From NCBI GenBank assembly GCA_022560025.1, contig JAFISE010000187.1, positions 1-58,825 on the forward strand: DNA of 58,825 bases, read 5' to 3'. Source of the stretch: Stagonosporopsis chrysanthemi (taxonomy: Eukaryota; Ascomycota; Dothideomycetes; Pleosporales; Didymellaceae). Shown in pieces: positions 22,694-33,132 of the stretch (its first letter is position 1; the number at the start of each line of letters is the position of its first letter). The notes beneath the pieces were generated by a model, which worked only from the letters and a program-made list of their open reading frames with translations, had not been told where the DNA came from and did no database searches. Made by a program: the position numbers and the translations under genes.

Positions 22694-23029
22694 ATGCCAG
22701 CGTCTGCCTTTCTCAAAAAGATCATCCGTGACTGGCGTCGTGCAAGCATCCGTCCGATGCAACTCAGCCTCGACGCCTCAACCATACACTACTCTTACCT
22801 ATTCCCCGGCGACTGCGGTAGACGGCTATTGATGCATGATCAGGGGCTCGGGTTACACCAGGGGCTGAGCGTGTGTGAGGCTGCAGCCGCGGAACGCACG
22901 AAATGGAAGGGGTTGCAGCAGCAATTGCCTGTTCAGACTGATCAAGGCAGCAGCGCCTTGCATAGTTGGGCAAGTGACAATTCATCCAGAAGACCCCCAG
23001 ATGCCATTGAAGCTCTGAAAGAACAGTAG
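22694..23029 (+). CDS. Small hypothetical ORF, doubtful
   Basis: A 111-codon frame beginning 139 bp from the divergent HET-domain gene. It starts with a basic stretch (KKIIRDWRRASIR) and has no recognised domain, signal peptide or membrane segment. Position next to a HET gene is suggestive only. It may equally be a chance frame in the upstream region of the TCP11-family gene. Confidence 0.2.
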   Translation: MPASAFLKKIIRDWRRASIRPMQLSLDASTIHYSYLFPGDCGRRLLMHDQGLGLHQGLSVCEAAAAERTKWKGLQQQLPVQTDQGSSALHSWASDNSSRRPPDAIEALKEQ

Positions 23030-23862
23030 TTCACTCATGTGTTCATAGCTGCGTCGAGCGTTTTTTAAGGTCATTCAACTGCCGTTGTTCTTGGCATCCT
23101 GGGATCGCGGCGTAGAGCAGCACTCTGCTGATCAAAAAGTCGGTTCGGTTTTCAGATCGCCCAAGAAACGAGCTCTTTCGTACCGTAGCCTCGACGGCCC
23201 TGTCGTTATACTGGAGGCCACCGAGCCGGCTTCCTGGGCACAGCGTACGGCGTACACAGCGCGCCTGCTGTGACTTGTGTTTGGAGATCATCAATCAGAT
23301 CAAAGGTAAAGACCAGACACGAGATGATAGACCTAGCGGCGGCTGCATGTGACTACGCGGCCGGTAAGGCTGTTGAGTGGACGATTACATTCGATGTTCT
23401 TCTCTTCCAGGCCTTCTTTGGCGCGTGCTAGCGCAAGAGCACTTCCGTCATGTTGGAGCAAGTTACGCCATTCCAGCCACCTTCTTTACCTTGTTGCGAC
23501 GGCTGCTGTGTTCAGTCGACGCTTCCTGGTCCCTGCGCGCAGCGCTCGTTCAAACCGAGCATCGACTGCCTACCCCACCGCTTATCAATCTTCGATCTTG
23601 CGTGCAACCATCACCACACGGGCGGCTGACCACGGCCCCGGTCCCTTCGCTTCTACAGTGAATTCGCTTTATTCTTGCTGCATGCGCTGCTGCTGCTGCC
23701 GCACCTTTCGCCGGACCGCTTGCGGCTTGTTACACACAGACGGCGTCATCATCGAGGACGTGCTCTGTTTCACGTCTCGGCCACCACCAGCTTCGCCCGT
23801 CTGCCAGGGCTGACCCGACTCGTTCGCACGACTCCTTAATCAGGGGGAGTTTAACTACCATC
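23030..23862. promoter_or_regulatory. Upstream region of the TCP11/SOK1-family gene
   Basis: About 830 bp before the start codon at 23863. Pyrimidine-rich blocks (around 23400-23720) are typical of fungal promoters and 5' leaders. No gene or specific site was recognised. Confidence 0.45.
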
Positions 23863-26802
23863 ATGTCTTTTAGCGACTCCGAGATCGAGCTAGCGAGCTC
23901 GCAGCTAGAGCTGGGCAACGACGACATTCCTGAGGAACCCGACATGCTCCTCTCAGACGACGCTGGCGACGGCCAGACATTCGCTCCTCCCCCACGAGTC
24001 GCCGCACGCTTCTACAGACACTCCAGCAACCGTCGAAAATCGTCCGCGACGTCATCCCGCCGCAACTCTCTGTCCTCGACCCACTCTCACACCTCGAGCC
24101 GCTCCACCATCCGCAACAGCTGCCAGAGCCACCACATCGCCCAGCACCTTCGCCGGGTGTCTATTCTGGAGACCCGCAAGGCTCGACTGGCCGACCGAGC
24201 TGCCCATGCTGAGCAGGTCCGTTTGCGTGCTGCTGCGGCGAAGGCCACACCACGTGTTTCCAACAGCGAGGAGAAGGCGCTGGCTGCCAAGGAAGCCCGC
24301 GAACGGCATCTTGCGCAGGTTGCGGCGTCATGTGCTGAGGAAGTGCGCAGGGCCAAGAAGATCGCCGAAGACATGAAGGAGCGCAAGGCTGCCGAAGAAC
24401 GCAGATACCGCCTCGAGATGGAGGAGAAGCATGCGGAAGCTGAGAAGAGGCGACAGGAGTACAGACGTAGCCCCCGCAGACCAAGGACTGCGAGCTCGCC
24501 GCCTGCTGATGCGCAGAAGGCGGTTCAGCAGTCGCCTGCACCAACATCCGAGGACGCCGCTAAGCGCATTCAGTCTGCATGGAGGGCGAGGGCTAGGAAG
24601 AACGTCGTCGACGAATGGCTAGAGACTGGTCTGTCAATCGAGAAGATTAGCAGTACGAGTTTCGAAGCCATTACTCTCATGCTGGCAGATGAACAACTTT
24701 TGAAGATGACAGAGAAAGTCATGGAGCTGTTCGTTCTTCTACCAGACCCAGATCCGGCTGCCCGTGGCACAGCTGTTCGAACATTCCTGTCCTCATATCT
24801 TATTCTGGGTCACCCTGCGAATGTTCTGAGCCGAGACGGTGACCAGGAGCAGGATCTCATCACCAAGGCCAAGGATCTGGTTCTATCTTTCGAATCGGCA
24901 CTCGGAAAGCTCACGACCTTCAACTACTATACACCCTCTCCGACCAGAACTGAGACAGTGCTGCTGGCTCACAGCGCCTTCGTAACTGCCTTCAATGATT
25001 GGAAGGCCCGTGACTCGTCTGCTCTCATTGAGACCATGGTTGCTTCCTTCGTTAGTCTCGATGAAATCTGGCAGAGCGTCAAAGACGCGACTGTTGAAGA
25101 GGTTGCGAATGAATACAGAACAGGTATTCGAGACAATCAGGCTATCCTCCTCAGTAGGATCAAAAAGCTCGCAGGACCAGACAAGGCACTGACACTGATC
25201 CGAAAGGCGATCCGTGAAAGTCGCAGGTCGAGACCGAAGAAGCGGCCTGCCGGAGAAACAGTCCGTCCACGAGTCGCTGGCGATGTGTCTTCTGGGTCGC
25301 CTGTCGAAGGCGAAAGCGCCGCCATGCAAGCTCAAGCTGCGTCTGAGCTCGCCGCTTCTGGTCACGCTGCTCAACTGGTGTCTGCATCGCAAGGACACCA
25401 AGCGCAATCGCTATCGAAGGTCTTCACCGTTGTGCCAGACAACCGTGTCTTGGTCCATGAGCTGTCCATCGACAAGGAGTATCGCATCGACGCATCGCCC
25501 ACTGCTGATTTGAGGGACGCTCTCAACCGCGAGCTGTGCGACGCTATGCGAAAGGGCTTCGAGGACGGCGATAGCGCACAATGGACAGCCGCCATGGCTG
25601 AGAACATTCGCGCGAAGTTATTACGTCTGCTGAAAGCAGGTAACTCAATGCACACCCTCATTTCAGAGACACTGGATCCAGACTACATCAGTCAGCAATG
25701 TAATCAAGGGCTTTTTTCTTACGAGAAATTCTTTGGCTTCATTGCAAGTATCCTGCCCAAGCTCTGCGCGCCCTTCCGAGATACCCAGGTCAAAGAACTG
25801 GCAGATGAGCTCCAGGAGGAGGGTGAGCTTGCTGAGATGATTGAGAAGCTCTTCAAGCTCTTGCATGTCATCGACCTTCTGTCGCTGGACTACTCGAATT
25901 TCCTTTTGATGAACGCGGCGCCCACTTTGATCAAGGAAGCGACTGGATATGAGCAACGTATGTTTGCGCAGGACCTGGAAGAAGGGAAAATTACCCTGGA
26001 TCAGACAAGGCGCTGGTGGCGTAGTGCTGCTATCAACATGCACACTGAGGCAGATCGCCGCGATCCATGGGCGCAGCCTAACACCATGAACCGTCCAACA
26101 GCCCATAAGATCTATGCTCGTGGCCTTGTTGACCTTGCGATCTCCATCCCACCACTACGAGATTCTGAGCTCCCCGAAACCCTTTCGCTAGATCGAATTC
26201 GCGTCTCCCGCATTCGAGAAGACGCCCTGCGCATCACCACTATCGGCGGCATCTTGCTTACAGCCAAGAACCTCCTCAAGCGTGACGTACGCTCGCAGTG
26301 GAAGCCTCAAGCCAACCGCATGTGGGATGTCCTCAAAGACGGCTACATGAAGGACCCCACTACGCCTGCAAAGATCTCATCACTGCTCGAGTCGTCACAT
26401 AACATGCCGCCTTCGACGCGCGCTCAACTCTCTTCGACAGTCACACGTCTTTTGACGCAAGCCGAATCCTGCAAGCTTTCTGATCCCGTCACCAAAGTCC
26501 TCTTCCAGCGTCTCAAGACACACATCTTCAACCGTGTCTCGGCTAGCAGCTCGGGCGAGCGCGTCAAGGCTGCTAGTACCGCTACCGAGGGACTTGCGAC
26601 AACTGGCCTTGCTGAATTTGTACCGCAGGTCGCTGATATCTGTGAGCAGTTGAGCAGGATCGGCGAGGTCGACCGCAAGGCGCACGGCAAGTGGTACGAG
26701 GAGATCGCCGAACAGATGGAGAATGAGCCGGTCGAGGGCGACGGCGAGGAACTGGCAAGGAGCGAGAGCGGCGGTTCTGCTGCTTCCAGCTCATCTTCGT
26801 GA
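23863..26802 (+). CDS. TCP11/SOK1-family protein with IQ motif
   Basis: An uninterrupted frame of 979 residues. The N-terminus is acidic then Ser/Arg-rich; residues about 105-205 are a charged coiled coil (Ala, Arg, Glu, Lys); an IQ motif (AKRIQSAWRARARKN, 233-247) suggests calmodulin binding. The remaining ~700 residues are helical and match the TCP11 domain family, whose yeast member Sok1 was found as a suppressor of protein kinase A loss. The visible conserved pieces include ESALGKLTTF, a central LDPDYISQQ-like stretch and the RRWWRSAAINMHTEADRRDP block. A Ser/Gly/Glu tail ends the protein. Cellular role in filamentous fungi is not established; link to cAMP signalling is inferred from the yeast member. 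Confidence 0.88.
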   Translation: MSFSDSEIELASSQLELGNDDIPEEPDMLLSDDAGDGQTFAPPPRVAARFYRHSSNRRKSSATSSRRNSLSSTHSHTSSRSTIRNSCQSHHIAQHLRRVSILETRKARLADRAAHAEQVRLRAAAAKATPRVSNSEEKALAAKEARERHLAQVAASCAEEVRRAKKIAEDMKERKAAEERRYRLEMEEKHAEAEKRRQEYRRSPRRPRTASSPPADAQKAVQQSPAPTSEDAAKRIQSAWRARARKNVVDEWLETGLSIEKISSTSFEAITLMLADEQLLKMTEKVMELFVLLPDPDPAARGTAVRTFLSSYLILGHPANVLSRDGDQEQDLITKAKDLVLSFESALGKLTTFNYYTPSPTRTETVLLAHSAFVTAFNDWKARDSSALIETMVASFVSLDEIWQSVKDATVEEVANEYRTGIRDNQAILLSRIKKLAGPDKALTLIRKAIRESRRSRPKKRPAGETVRPRVAGDVSSGSPVEGESAAMQAQAASELAASGHAAQLVSASQGHQAQSLSKVFTVVPDNRVLVHELSIDKEYRIDASPTADLRDALNRELCDAMRKGFEDGDSAQWTAAMAENIRAKLLRLLKAGNSMHTLISETLDPDYISQQCNQGLFSYEKFFGFIASILPKLCAPFRDTQVKELADELQEEGELAEMIEKLFKLLHVIDLLSLDYSNFLLMNAAPTLIKEATGYEQRMFAQDLEEGKITLDQTRRWWRSAAINMHTEADRRDPWAQPNTMNRPTAHKIYARGLVDLAISIPPLRDSELPETLSLDRIRVSRIREDALRITTIGGILLTAKNLLKRDVRSQWKPQANRMWDVLKDGYMKDPTTPAKISSLLESSHNMPPSTRAQLSSTVTRLLTQAESCKLSDPVTKVLFQRLKTHIFNRVSASSSGERVKAASTATEGLATTGLAEFVPQVADICEQLSRIGEVDRKAHGKWYEEIAEQMENEPVEGDGEELARSESGGSAASSSSS

Positions 26803-27297
26803 TCAACCGGTTGCTTTTGGTTTTGTTTGTTGGCGTCATGGTTTGGATGCACGGCGCTTGCTTCCTCCTTTTTTTCGTATACAGTCTGTCAACTTTTTCA
26901 GCTTCAGTTCTCTTCGCTTTGAATCAGTGCGTTCTGCAAGGCGTTGGGGTATCTTTGCGGGCAGACAGCGAGTCCTGTTCAGGCGACTGAGCAACCTTCT
27001 GCTCTTTTATTCTTACGCGGTAGATGATACTGACGCGAATACATTGGCGCCACCATGCCATTATCGCTTGATACGTACGTGCACACAAAACCATTTCAAT
27101 TCTAAACATGCGTGGATTGTCTGCAATCTGAAGAGTAAAGACCGAAAGAAGCGGGGTCCCAATATTCGTCCGTCGATCTTCAACGCACTTTAACCTGTGT
27201 GCCCCTCTCCATCTCCGCATGCATCACCTACCCACGCACCATCTACTCGCCACTCGTACCCCAACCGACCCTTTGTCCCCGTCAAGAAGCTAAGCCA
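26803..27297. other. Intergenic region between convergent genes
   Basis: 495 bp between the stop of the TCP11-family gene and the stop of the small three-exon gene. T-rich just after 26803, consistent with a 3' UTR. No gene was recognised. Confidence 0.5.
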
Positions 27298-27775
27298 TTA
27301 GATCCGCATGTCGATCTCGCACATCTCGAGCGTCCTCTACAACGTGCGTGTTAGTACTCTGCATCTTCCCGTTCACTACGCGAGAAAGATGGTCCACTTG
27401 CCTCATCTAGCCAGTCGGGGGCATCGAGATACCATCGGTTGAATTTATACTGGGTGTGTCAGTACTCAACTTGTGTGCTTGTGTTGGAGGTTGACGGACG
27501 CTTAGTCGGTAGCTCCCGGAGGGAAACCGCTGGCTGCATAGCTCGAGGAGCTTATCGTCATCGATGTAGCGGTCTGATATGATTTGCGGTGACGGGCTGC
27601 GGGGTGGTGGCGGCGGAGACTGTGGTGTTGTGGACTGTGGTGAGGGGCTTCTGGGCGTGGAAGCTGCCTCTGGCCGGTCGGGGAAGAGGGGCAGATTGGG
27701 AGTCGTGGTCGTAGCAGCGTTGGATTTGCTACCTGTGGTAGTGTACAGCTCTTTGATCTTCTTCTTGAAGCGCAT
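27298..27775 (-). CDS. Small conserved-looking hypothetical protein, three exons, GC-AG intron
   Basis: Exons 27500..27775, 27402..27449 and 27298..27336 give 120 residues. Intron 1 (27450..27499) has GTCCGT, a TACTGAC branch site and CAG. Intron 2 (27337..27401) has the non-canonical donor GCAAGT, a perfect TACTAAC branch site and TAG. Both are phase 0. The protein starts with a basic MRFKKKIKEL, has a Pro/Ser/Thr-rich middle and ends in a folded-looking part: LLELCSQRFPSGSYRL, then FNRWYLDAPDWLDE, then RTLEMCEIDMRI. Without splicing, exon 1 reads into a frame with no such pattern. Function unknown. Confidence 0.6.
27337..27401 (-). other. Probable GC-AG intron
   Basis: Donor GAG|GCAAGT otherwise matches the U1 consensus perfectly, the branch site is TACTAAC and the acceptor is TTGTAG. 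Length is 65 nt. GC donors are a small minority of fungal introns and usually have a strong surrounding consensus, as here. Confidence 0.6.
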
Positions 27776-28725
27776 CTTGGGCAGGGTAGCGAAGTCACTG
27801 TGGTGCTTCTGCGAGGTTGCGGGTTGAGTGGGCAGGTGGTGATCACGGGATTATTGAATCTCAAAGGTGGGCAATACTCGGAGAGCCTACTAGAGAGCCT
27901 AGCCATGCTGCTTGCTGAGCATGCTGCCACGTCGACTGGGGCTGTGCTCTTGCAGTAGGTGTAGATCCAGGAAAGTCGTGACGCAGTCAGTCTGCCTCGT
28001 GAGTGTTCGCCTGCAAGCTGGTTGATTAGGAACTGCTTGCCACATGAAAGGATGCGAGTGCGAGTCAGACCGATTTGATAGCTGCTCCATGCTTCGGGTG
28101 TCGATGGCTTCGGGTAAAACCAGACTGAGTAGACCTTACTCTGAATTAAAGAATTGGCAGTGAGCTCAGTTCTGTCTTTGCCAACAGAGTGGTACATCAT
28201 ATCCAGTTCTTCGAAAAGCCGGGATGTTCGGTCTCAAAGGATTCTGTATGCAGGACATCTCCGTCGATGCCCGATGTGCTGGCGATGCATGAGCATGTCG
28301 TTAGCCTGCTGAGTCTGCGGGGCACAAGGCATGATCCCGGACTGCTCTCGAGCCGCCCGATGCGGCAGCGATAACTCATGTGGCTCAGACGAACATGGTA
28401 GCTGGAAAACTGGGCTATCTGTCGAAATGATCGTTTCATGGTGGCGATGAGAGAACAACGTTGAAGTTGACCGGTCACGCCACACCCATTTTGGTTAGCC
28501 TTGGTCGGCGTGATGCAGGTGCCGGAATTGTCACTCAGCCTGTCTACTCGCTCGCTCACCAGACTTGTGCATCGCCAAAAATGTTGCCCTATCTCAAAAG
28601 ATGTGTCGTATGACGGTCTATGTTGATGGCTCCCCCGTGAATACGTTCTCAGTCGATGTGCTGATCCCGGATGACCATCTTCACCTCGTTTGAACCCCTC
28701 TTTCAAACGCTCTTGCGTCAACACT
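27776..28725. promoter_or_regulatory. Divergent upstream region of the small three-exon gene and the CorA-like gene
   Basis: 950 bp. Overlapping short frames are present on both strands (the longest extend the exon frames or lack domains). No specific element was recognised. Confidence 0.45.
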
Positions 28726-30726
28726 ATGGATACATCGGAATACTTTGAACGAGCTTTGTTCTATGACCGGAGTGCTGAAGCCAGTGACCATTATGAGATC
28801 TCTGCAGGTCTTGTGTTCGAAGAAACGTGCCTGGGAGCACCCATCGAGGTTCGGATACAGTCATACAGCCAATCCCGTGACCTTGAAACGCAAGCGAACG
28901 AAGAAAATTATCAAAATTATCAGGCTGGTAGCAAAGAGAGAGTATCAGAAAGTACAAAAATCGTGGCAGTGTCAGGATATTGCTCAGATCGTCACAGTGG
29001 GCAGACTACTGCCGTATTTGCTGATTGTCACTCGTTCGTACGCAATCAGACCAAGTCCCCTTGCGAGGCAGCCGAGGAAATAATGACGAACAACTATGAC
29101 GGTTGCTCGGTCTCGAGCTGGGCTTCTAGTACCGCCTTGAGTCCCGCCATCGACGAACATCGAAATACCTCGGAACCTCCACTCTACCCAGGCCCATCGG
29201 AGCTCGCTATCGTTCAGCTTGCGCCTTGCGATATCGAAAGATTCGCTCAACAGACGAAGAACAACTTCCGCGTCTTCTACCTCCGGCAACGACACTCTCA
29301 CAGTCGTTTGCAGATCACAAAGACGACCTTTGAGCGACTTTTAGGCTCTTGCCACGTCTTTCCGCGGTTTACCGAATATGTGACTGGCTTGTGTGCTAAG
29401 ATGGTTGATGCAGAGGTTGGACCTCCCCCTCTCAAATTCAGGCCTTTACTCTCGGCGCACAATGATGTGTATCGCGGCTTTGGTAAGATAAGAAGTGCCC
29501 TTAAACCAGATCGTAGACTAAAGTTGGCTAGAGTGCTGTTACATCTTGCGATTTGTTGAGTTGACGCAGCGTGAGAGAGGCCGAAAGCCGTGGTCGCTGC
29601 GGCAATTTGCGGTCTATCATCGATACAAGTCTGCTCAAAGCAGTCCCTGTTCTACGTGGATTTTGGCCGGTATGCCACAATGTACACAAAAGCTCCTCGA
29701 TGGATACACGCGAAACGTCAGAGATCTGAGTAAGGCTAATCCTTTTGAGTTGCACATGATCTTCTTGAATAAGTGCATCACTAATTGGAGACCATACTTG
29801 GCTCACTTAACTCGTCTAGTACATGCACAGGTACTGTAACGAACTCTTTTGCTGTCTACAGTGCTGACCCAATTCAGTCTGGAAGAAGTTCTGGGTACAA
29901 CCTAAGCGGCGATCGTAGCAAGCATCTTGTCACTATCACGGTTGAAGATCACCAACAGTTGAAAGAAATAGAAGACGATGTAGCCGATTTAGTGCTATGC
30001 CTGGACTCATCACTTGATACCCTGGCATCATTCGTGCGCATGCACAAAGACTTCGTCCACCATCTTCAAAAACCACAACCTGGCAGCGAATCCCAGAAAG
30101 TTACATCGACCAGAACTGAACCCGTTGTGGTAGTGTTCGAGGAAAAGGCGCAAGAGGTCGCATACACCCGCAAGAAAGCCGAAAGCCTACTGGCCAAGAT
30201 TCAAAATACCAGAAACCTTGTATGTTCATCACTTTGGCTTGCACGTAGCTATTGCTTACCGCATCGCCAGGTATCTTCACTACTCGAACGACAGAGCGCT
30301 CACAATATCAACCAGCAGATTGGTGCCCTTCACAGCCTTGAGAGACAGGGTCAACAGGAGAACAAGAGCATGAGACAACTCACTGAAAAAAGTAGCCGAG
30401 ATTCCTCAAGTATGCGGATTCTTACGATCATAACGATGATCTACTTGCCCTGCACGATTGTATCCAATTTCTTCTCGACTCAATTTGTAAATCAGATTGA
30501 GATGGAAACTGGGGGTCTCACGCTTCAATATGCGCAGAACACCTGGCTGTTCTTCGCCATATCGGTGCCATTAACGGTCTTTACTATTCTTGTGTGGTTC
30601 GTCTGGGTCAGCCTCAGCACATTCTTGGAGCATCGCAGTCGCAGAACAGGATCCATCCGCAAAATACGGAGCGATGACGCGGTCTCGACAGTTATTGAGA
30701 CCAAATCGTTTGCTGGGCTTCCATGA
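28726..30726 (+). CDS. CorA-like two-helix membrane protein
   Basis: Four exons: 28726..29482, 29532..29830, 29878..30219 and 30271..30726; introns 49, 47 and 51 nt. The product is 617 residues. Splicing at 29482/29532 creates YRGFECCYILRFVE, followed by KPWSLRQFAVYH, a block I recognise from the large fungal CorA-like family. The 51 nt intron is in frame and stop-free, and removing it joins NTRNL to VSSLLERQ. The centre forms long helices (QQLKEIEDDVADL, VAYTRKKAESLLAKIQ). Two transmembrane helices lie near 515-535 and 557-580, as in CorA, but the GMN signature between helix 1 and the loop is absent (sequence there is STQFVNQIE). Magnesium transport is therefore unproven; such fungal proteins may sense or signal instead. 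The ATG at 28726 (MDTSEY) is the first in frame. Confidence 0.82.
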
Positions 30727-31480
30727 TGACGTACAGCAAAGGCTTGCTCAGGTGCCAAACCAGTGGGGCGCAGTTCACGATACGTAGCCAAACTATTGAC
30801 AAACTCAGCCATGTTCGCACGCCTGTCAGCCTGCATTGCACGATCGTTGGGCCGCTGGGTAGAACAGTAGCCCACAAGGCTGAGTGGGGCTTACCGATAT
30901 GTGCTACCATCAAACGTTCACGGGCTGCAAACTGATCTAAAAGGGACAAGCGCCGCAGCAGTTTGGGCGCCACTCTGGGGTGCTGTAGCTCTGTCAATGC
31001 CGATTCTTCCCATGCAGCAGTTCGGTTGGAGCGAACTGCACCTGCGACTGGCCAGCACTGCAGCAAGCACGTGCGCCACATTAAGTCAAGTCTGCACGTG
31101 CATCACAGATACACAGCCCTTCTAGCAGCCCAATTGTAGAGATCTCACCGGTGTGCTTGGACATACAGCATCTTAAGACGAATGGACCAATGCAGCATCG
31201 GTCGCACTCGCGAACGACCTCCCTGGAAATCTCGACCGCGAACGATCGCTCGTTCCACCCACCCCTCCCTTGGGGGCTATGGCTAAGCCTGTCAAATAAG
31301 GTGCCCAGTTCTGCAAGCCTTCAGCTTACGCGGTTGTTGCCTTATTGCCTGCTGCCGCATTTTTGCGTACACATAAACTGCCTGCTATCCGTGCAACTAC
31401 ATAGATTAAGTTTCGAAAACCTTTGCACAAACAAACTGCTGCTGAAAAGGGACGCCCACTTTTTCCAAGCCGGAACAACA
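30727..31480. promoter_or_regulatory. Upstream region of the atypical kinase gene
   Basis: 754 bp between tandem genes on the plus strand. An in-frame ATG exists far upstream (31151), but the 110 codons it would add have no domain and sit in leader-like sequence. No clear regulatory motif. Confidence 0.45.
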
Positions 31481-33132
31481 ATGTCGGGATCATTTACGGA
31501 TACTGAAGATGTTTTCACATACATCCAAGCAAACCTCATTCAAGCGTTCTTCCGTGGCGAGCCACAACAATTCTTGAAGAAATCCGCTTTCGATAGCATC
31601 ACCGCAACACACAACATCCGGCTTGTCATCAAGGATGAAGAATCACTTTACCTTAACGAAGAGGAGCTCGACAGACTAGTTGATCAAGTCGCTCACAAGG
31701 GAAAGAAGCTATTCGCGACCTGTGTCCAAGGCGGCATACCAATGACCTGTCTGAAGCTGTTACTGGAAAATGGCCGGACTGATGCCGATATGCCTCTCAC
31801 CAAAGATGACTGTCCCGGTGCTTCATTGAAACGGAGCTTTGTGAGTAGCTTCGTACCCAACCAGGCTCTGTTCAACACTGCGTACTTTCAGCTGGACGGC
31901 TTTCAAGACTTGAAGGGTCTCACAAAACCCATCGACTACGACGAGAAAGAATTGATTGGCAAAGGTGCATTTGGTTCAGTCTACAAAGTCCATGTATATC
32001 CCGGATACAGCTCCTTCGCAAATGTAAGGATCCTAGCTTTTGACTACAGTCCACCCATTTGACATGTCAACAGGCCAATCACAAACAAGAGTTCGCGATG
32101 AAAGTTACACAACAGCAGGAAACACGAGAGCTTCCCTACCATGAGGCCATGGCGAAGCTCTCCCATCCACAACTTGTCAAATGCCTTACTGGATTCACAT
32201 TCGCATCGCAATATCACATGATTTACGAAAAGGCCAATGGCAACCTCGAGGAATTCATGAAAGTTCACAAAGAAGCATCCGCGCTGAGCTCGATGCGTCC
32301 GGAAGATCTTGCACAGCAATTTACTGGGCTAGCTGGTGCCGTATCTGTTATTCACAATCAGCTGCCCTCGAAAGCTGACACAAGTCGGCTTGATGTCCCG
32401 GAATTCAGTCCTGGGAACCAGAAATCTGGCTACCTTCATGACATCAAGACCGATAACATACTCGTATTTCTGTATGGCCAGCGACCATGGCTCAGGCTCT
32501 CTGACTTCTCATGCGCAAGAGTAGTCGAGTTTGTGTCCAGTGTTAGTGGCTTAAAGAGAGAAAGCTGGCAGACCAACAACAAAGCTAGCACTCCAATCTA
32601 CAGGGCCCCGGAATTCACCACTGAGGGGAAAACGTCTCGTCCATATGATATATGGTCATTCGGTTGCGTCCTGATCGAAGTCTTAGTTTGGTACTTTGAG
32701 GGCGTCGAAGCTCTGGCCTCCTTCCGCACATCGCGACGTCGCTTAGTCAAACCTGGTGGCATCGAAGATGAAGGCTTCTATTACATAGAAGGAAAGGGAT
32801 CCAATGAAAAAGCACACCTTCGAAAACAGGTTGAAGACCGATTGAACTCCGTCACACAACTTTGCAAAGGTCACTTGCGAATCGTCGCCAACGCCATTCC
32901 TGAGATGCTCGAGATCGATCCGAAGAAACGTCCTACAGCTCAACAGCTAGTAAATCGCTTCAAGGCGATTGGTCAACCCTCACTGCCACCTTTCTCGCTG
33001 GTATCTACAAATGTTGCCAACCAGTCGCAAACGAGAGCGAGCATGCCTTCCGGTCGCACAAACAATTCCGAATCCAGTACAGACTTTGGTCCCGTGATCA
33101 ACATCAACGTACAAAATCCAACCGATGAGTAA
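31481..33132 (+). CDS. Atypical protein kinase with a fungal N-terminal domain
   Basis: Exons 31481..32023 and 32074..33132, one 50 nt intron; 533 residues. Residues 1-150 form an all-helical-looking domain with the motif GKKLFATCVQGG near 74-85, a layout I recall from many uncharacterised Pezizomycotina kinases. The kinase domain follows: Gly loop GKGAFGSV (160-167), the Lys in FAMKV (191), a catalytic loop YLHDIKTDN (about 301-309) in which the HRD triad reads LHD, a DFG position reading DFS (325-327), and the APE motif in YRAPEF (359-361). The catalytic Asp, Lys and Asn are kept, so activity is possible. A 20-residue insert precedes the catalytic loop. The tail is Ser/Asn-rich. It lies next to the CorA-like gene on the same strand. 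Confidence 0.85.

Noticed and set aside
31151..31480. Upstream extension of the kinase gene
   Set aside because: The added codons show no conserved pattern and precede a good start context at 31481.
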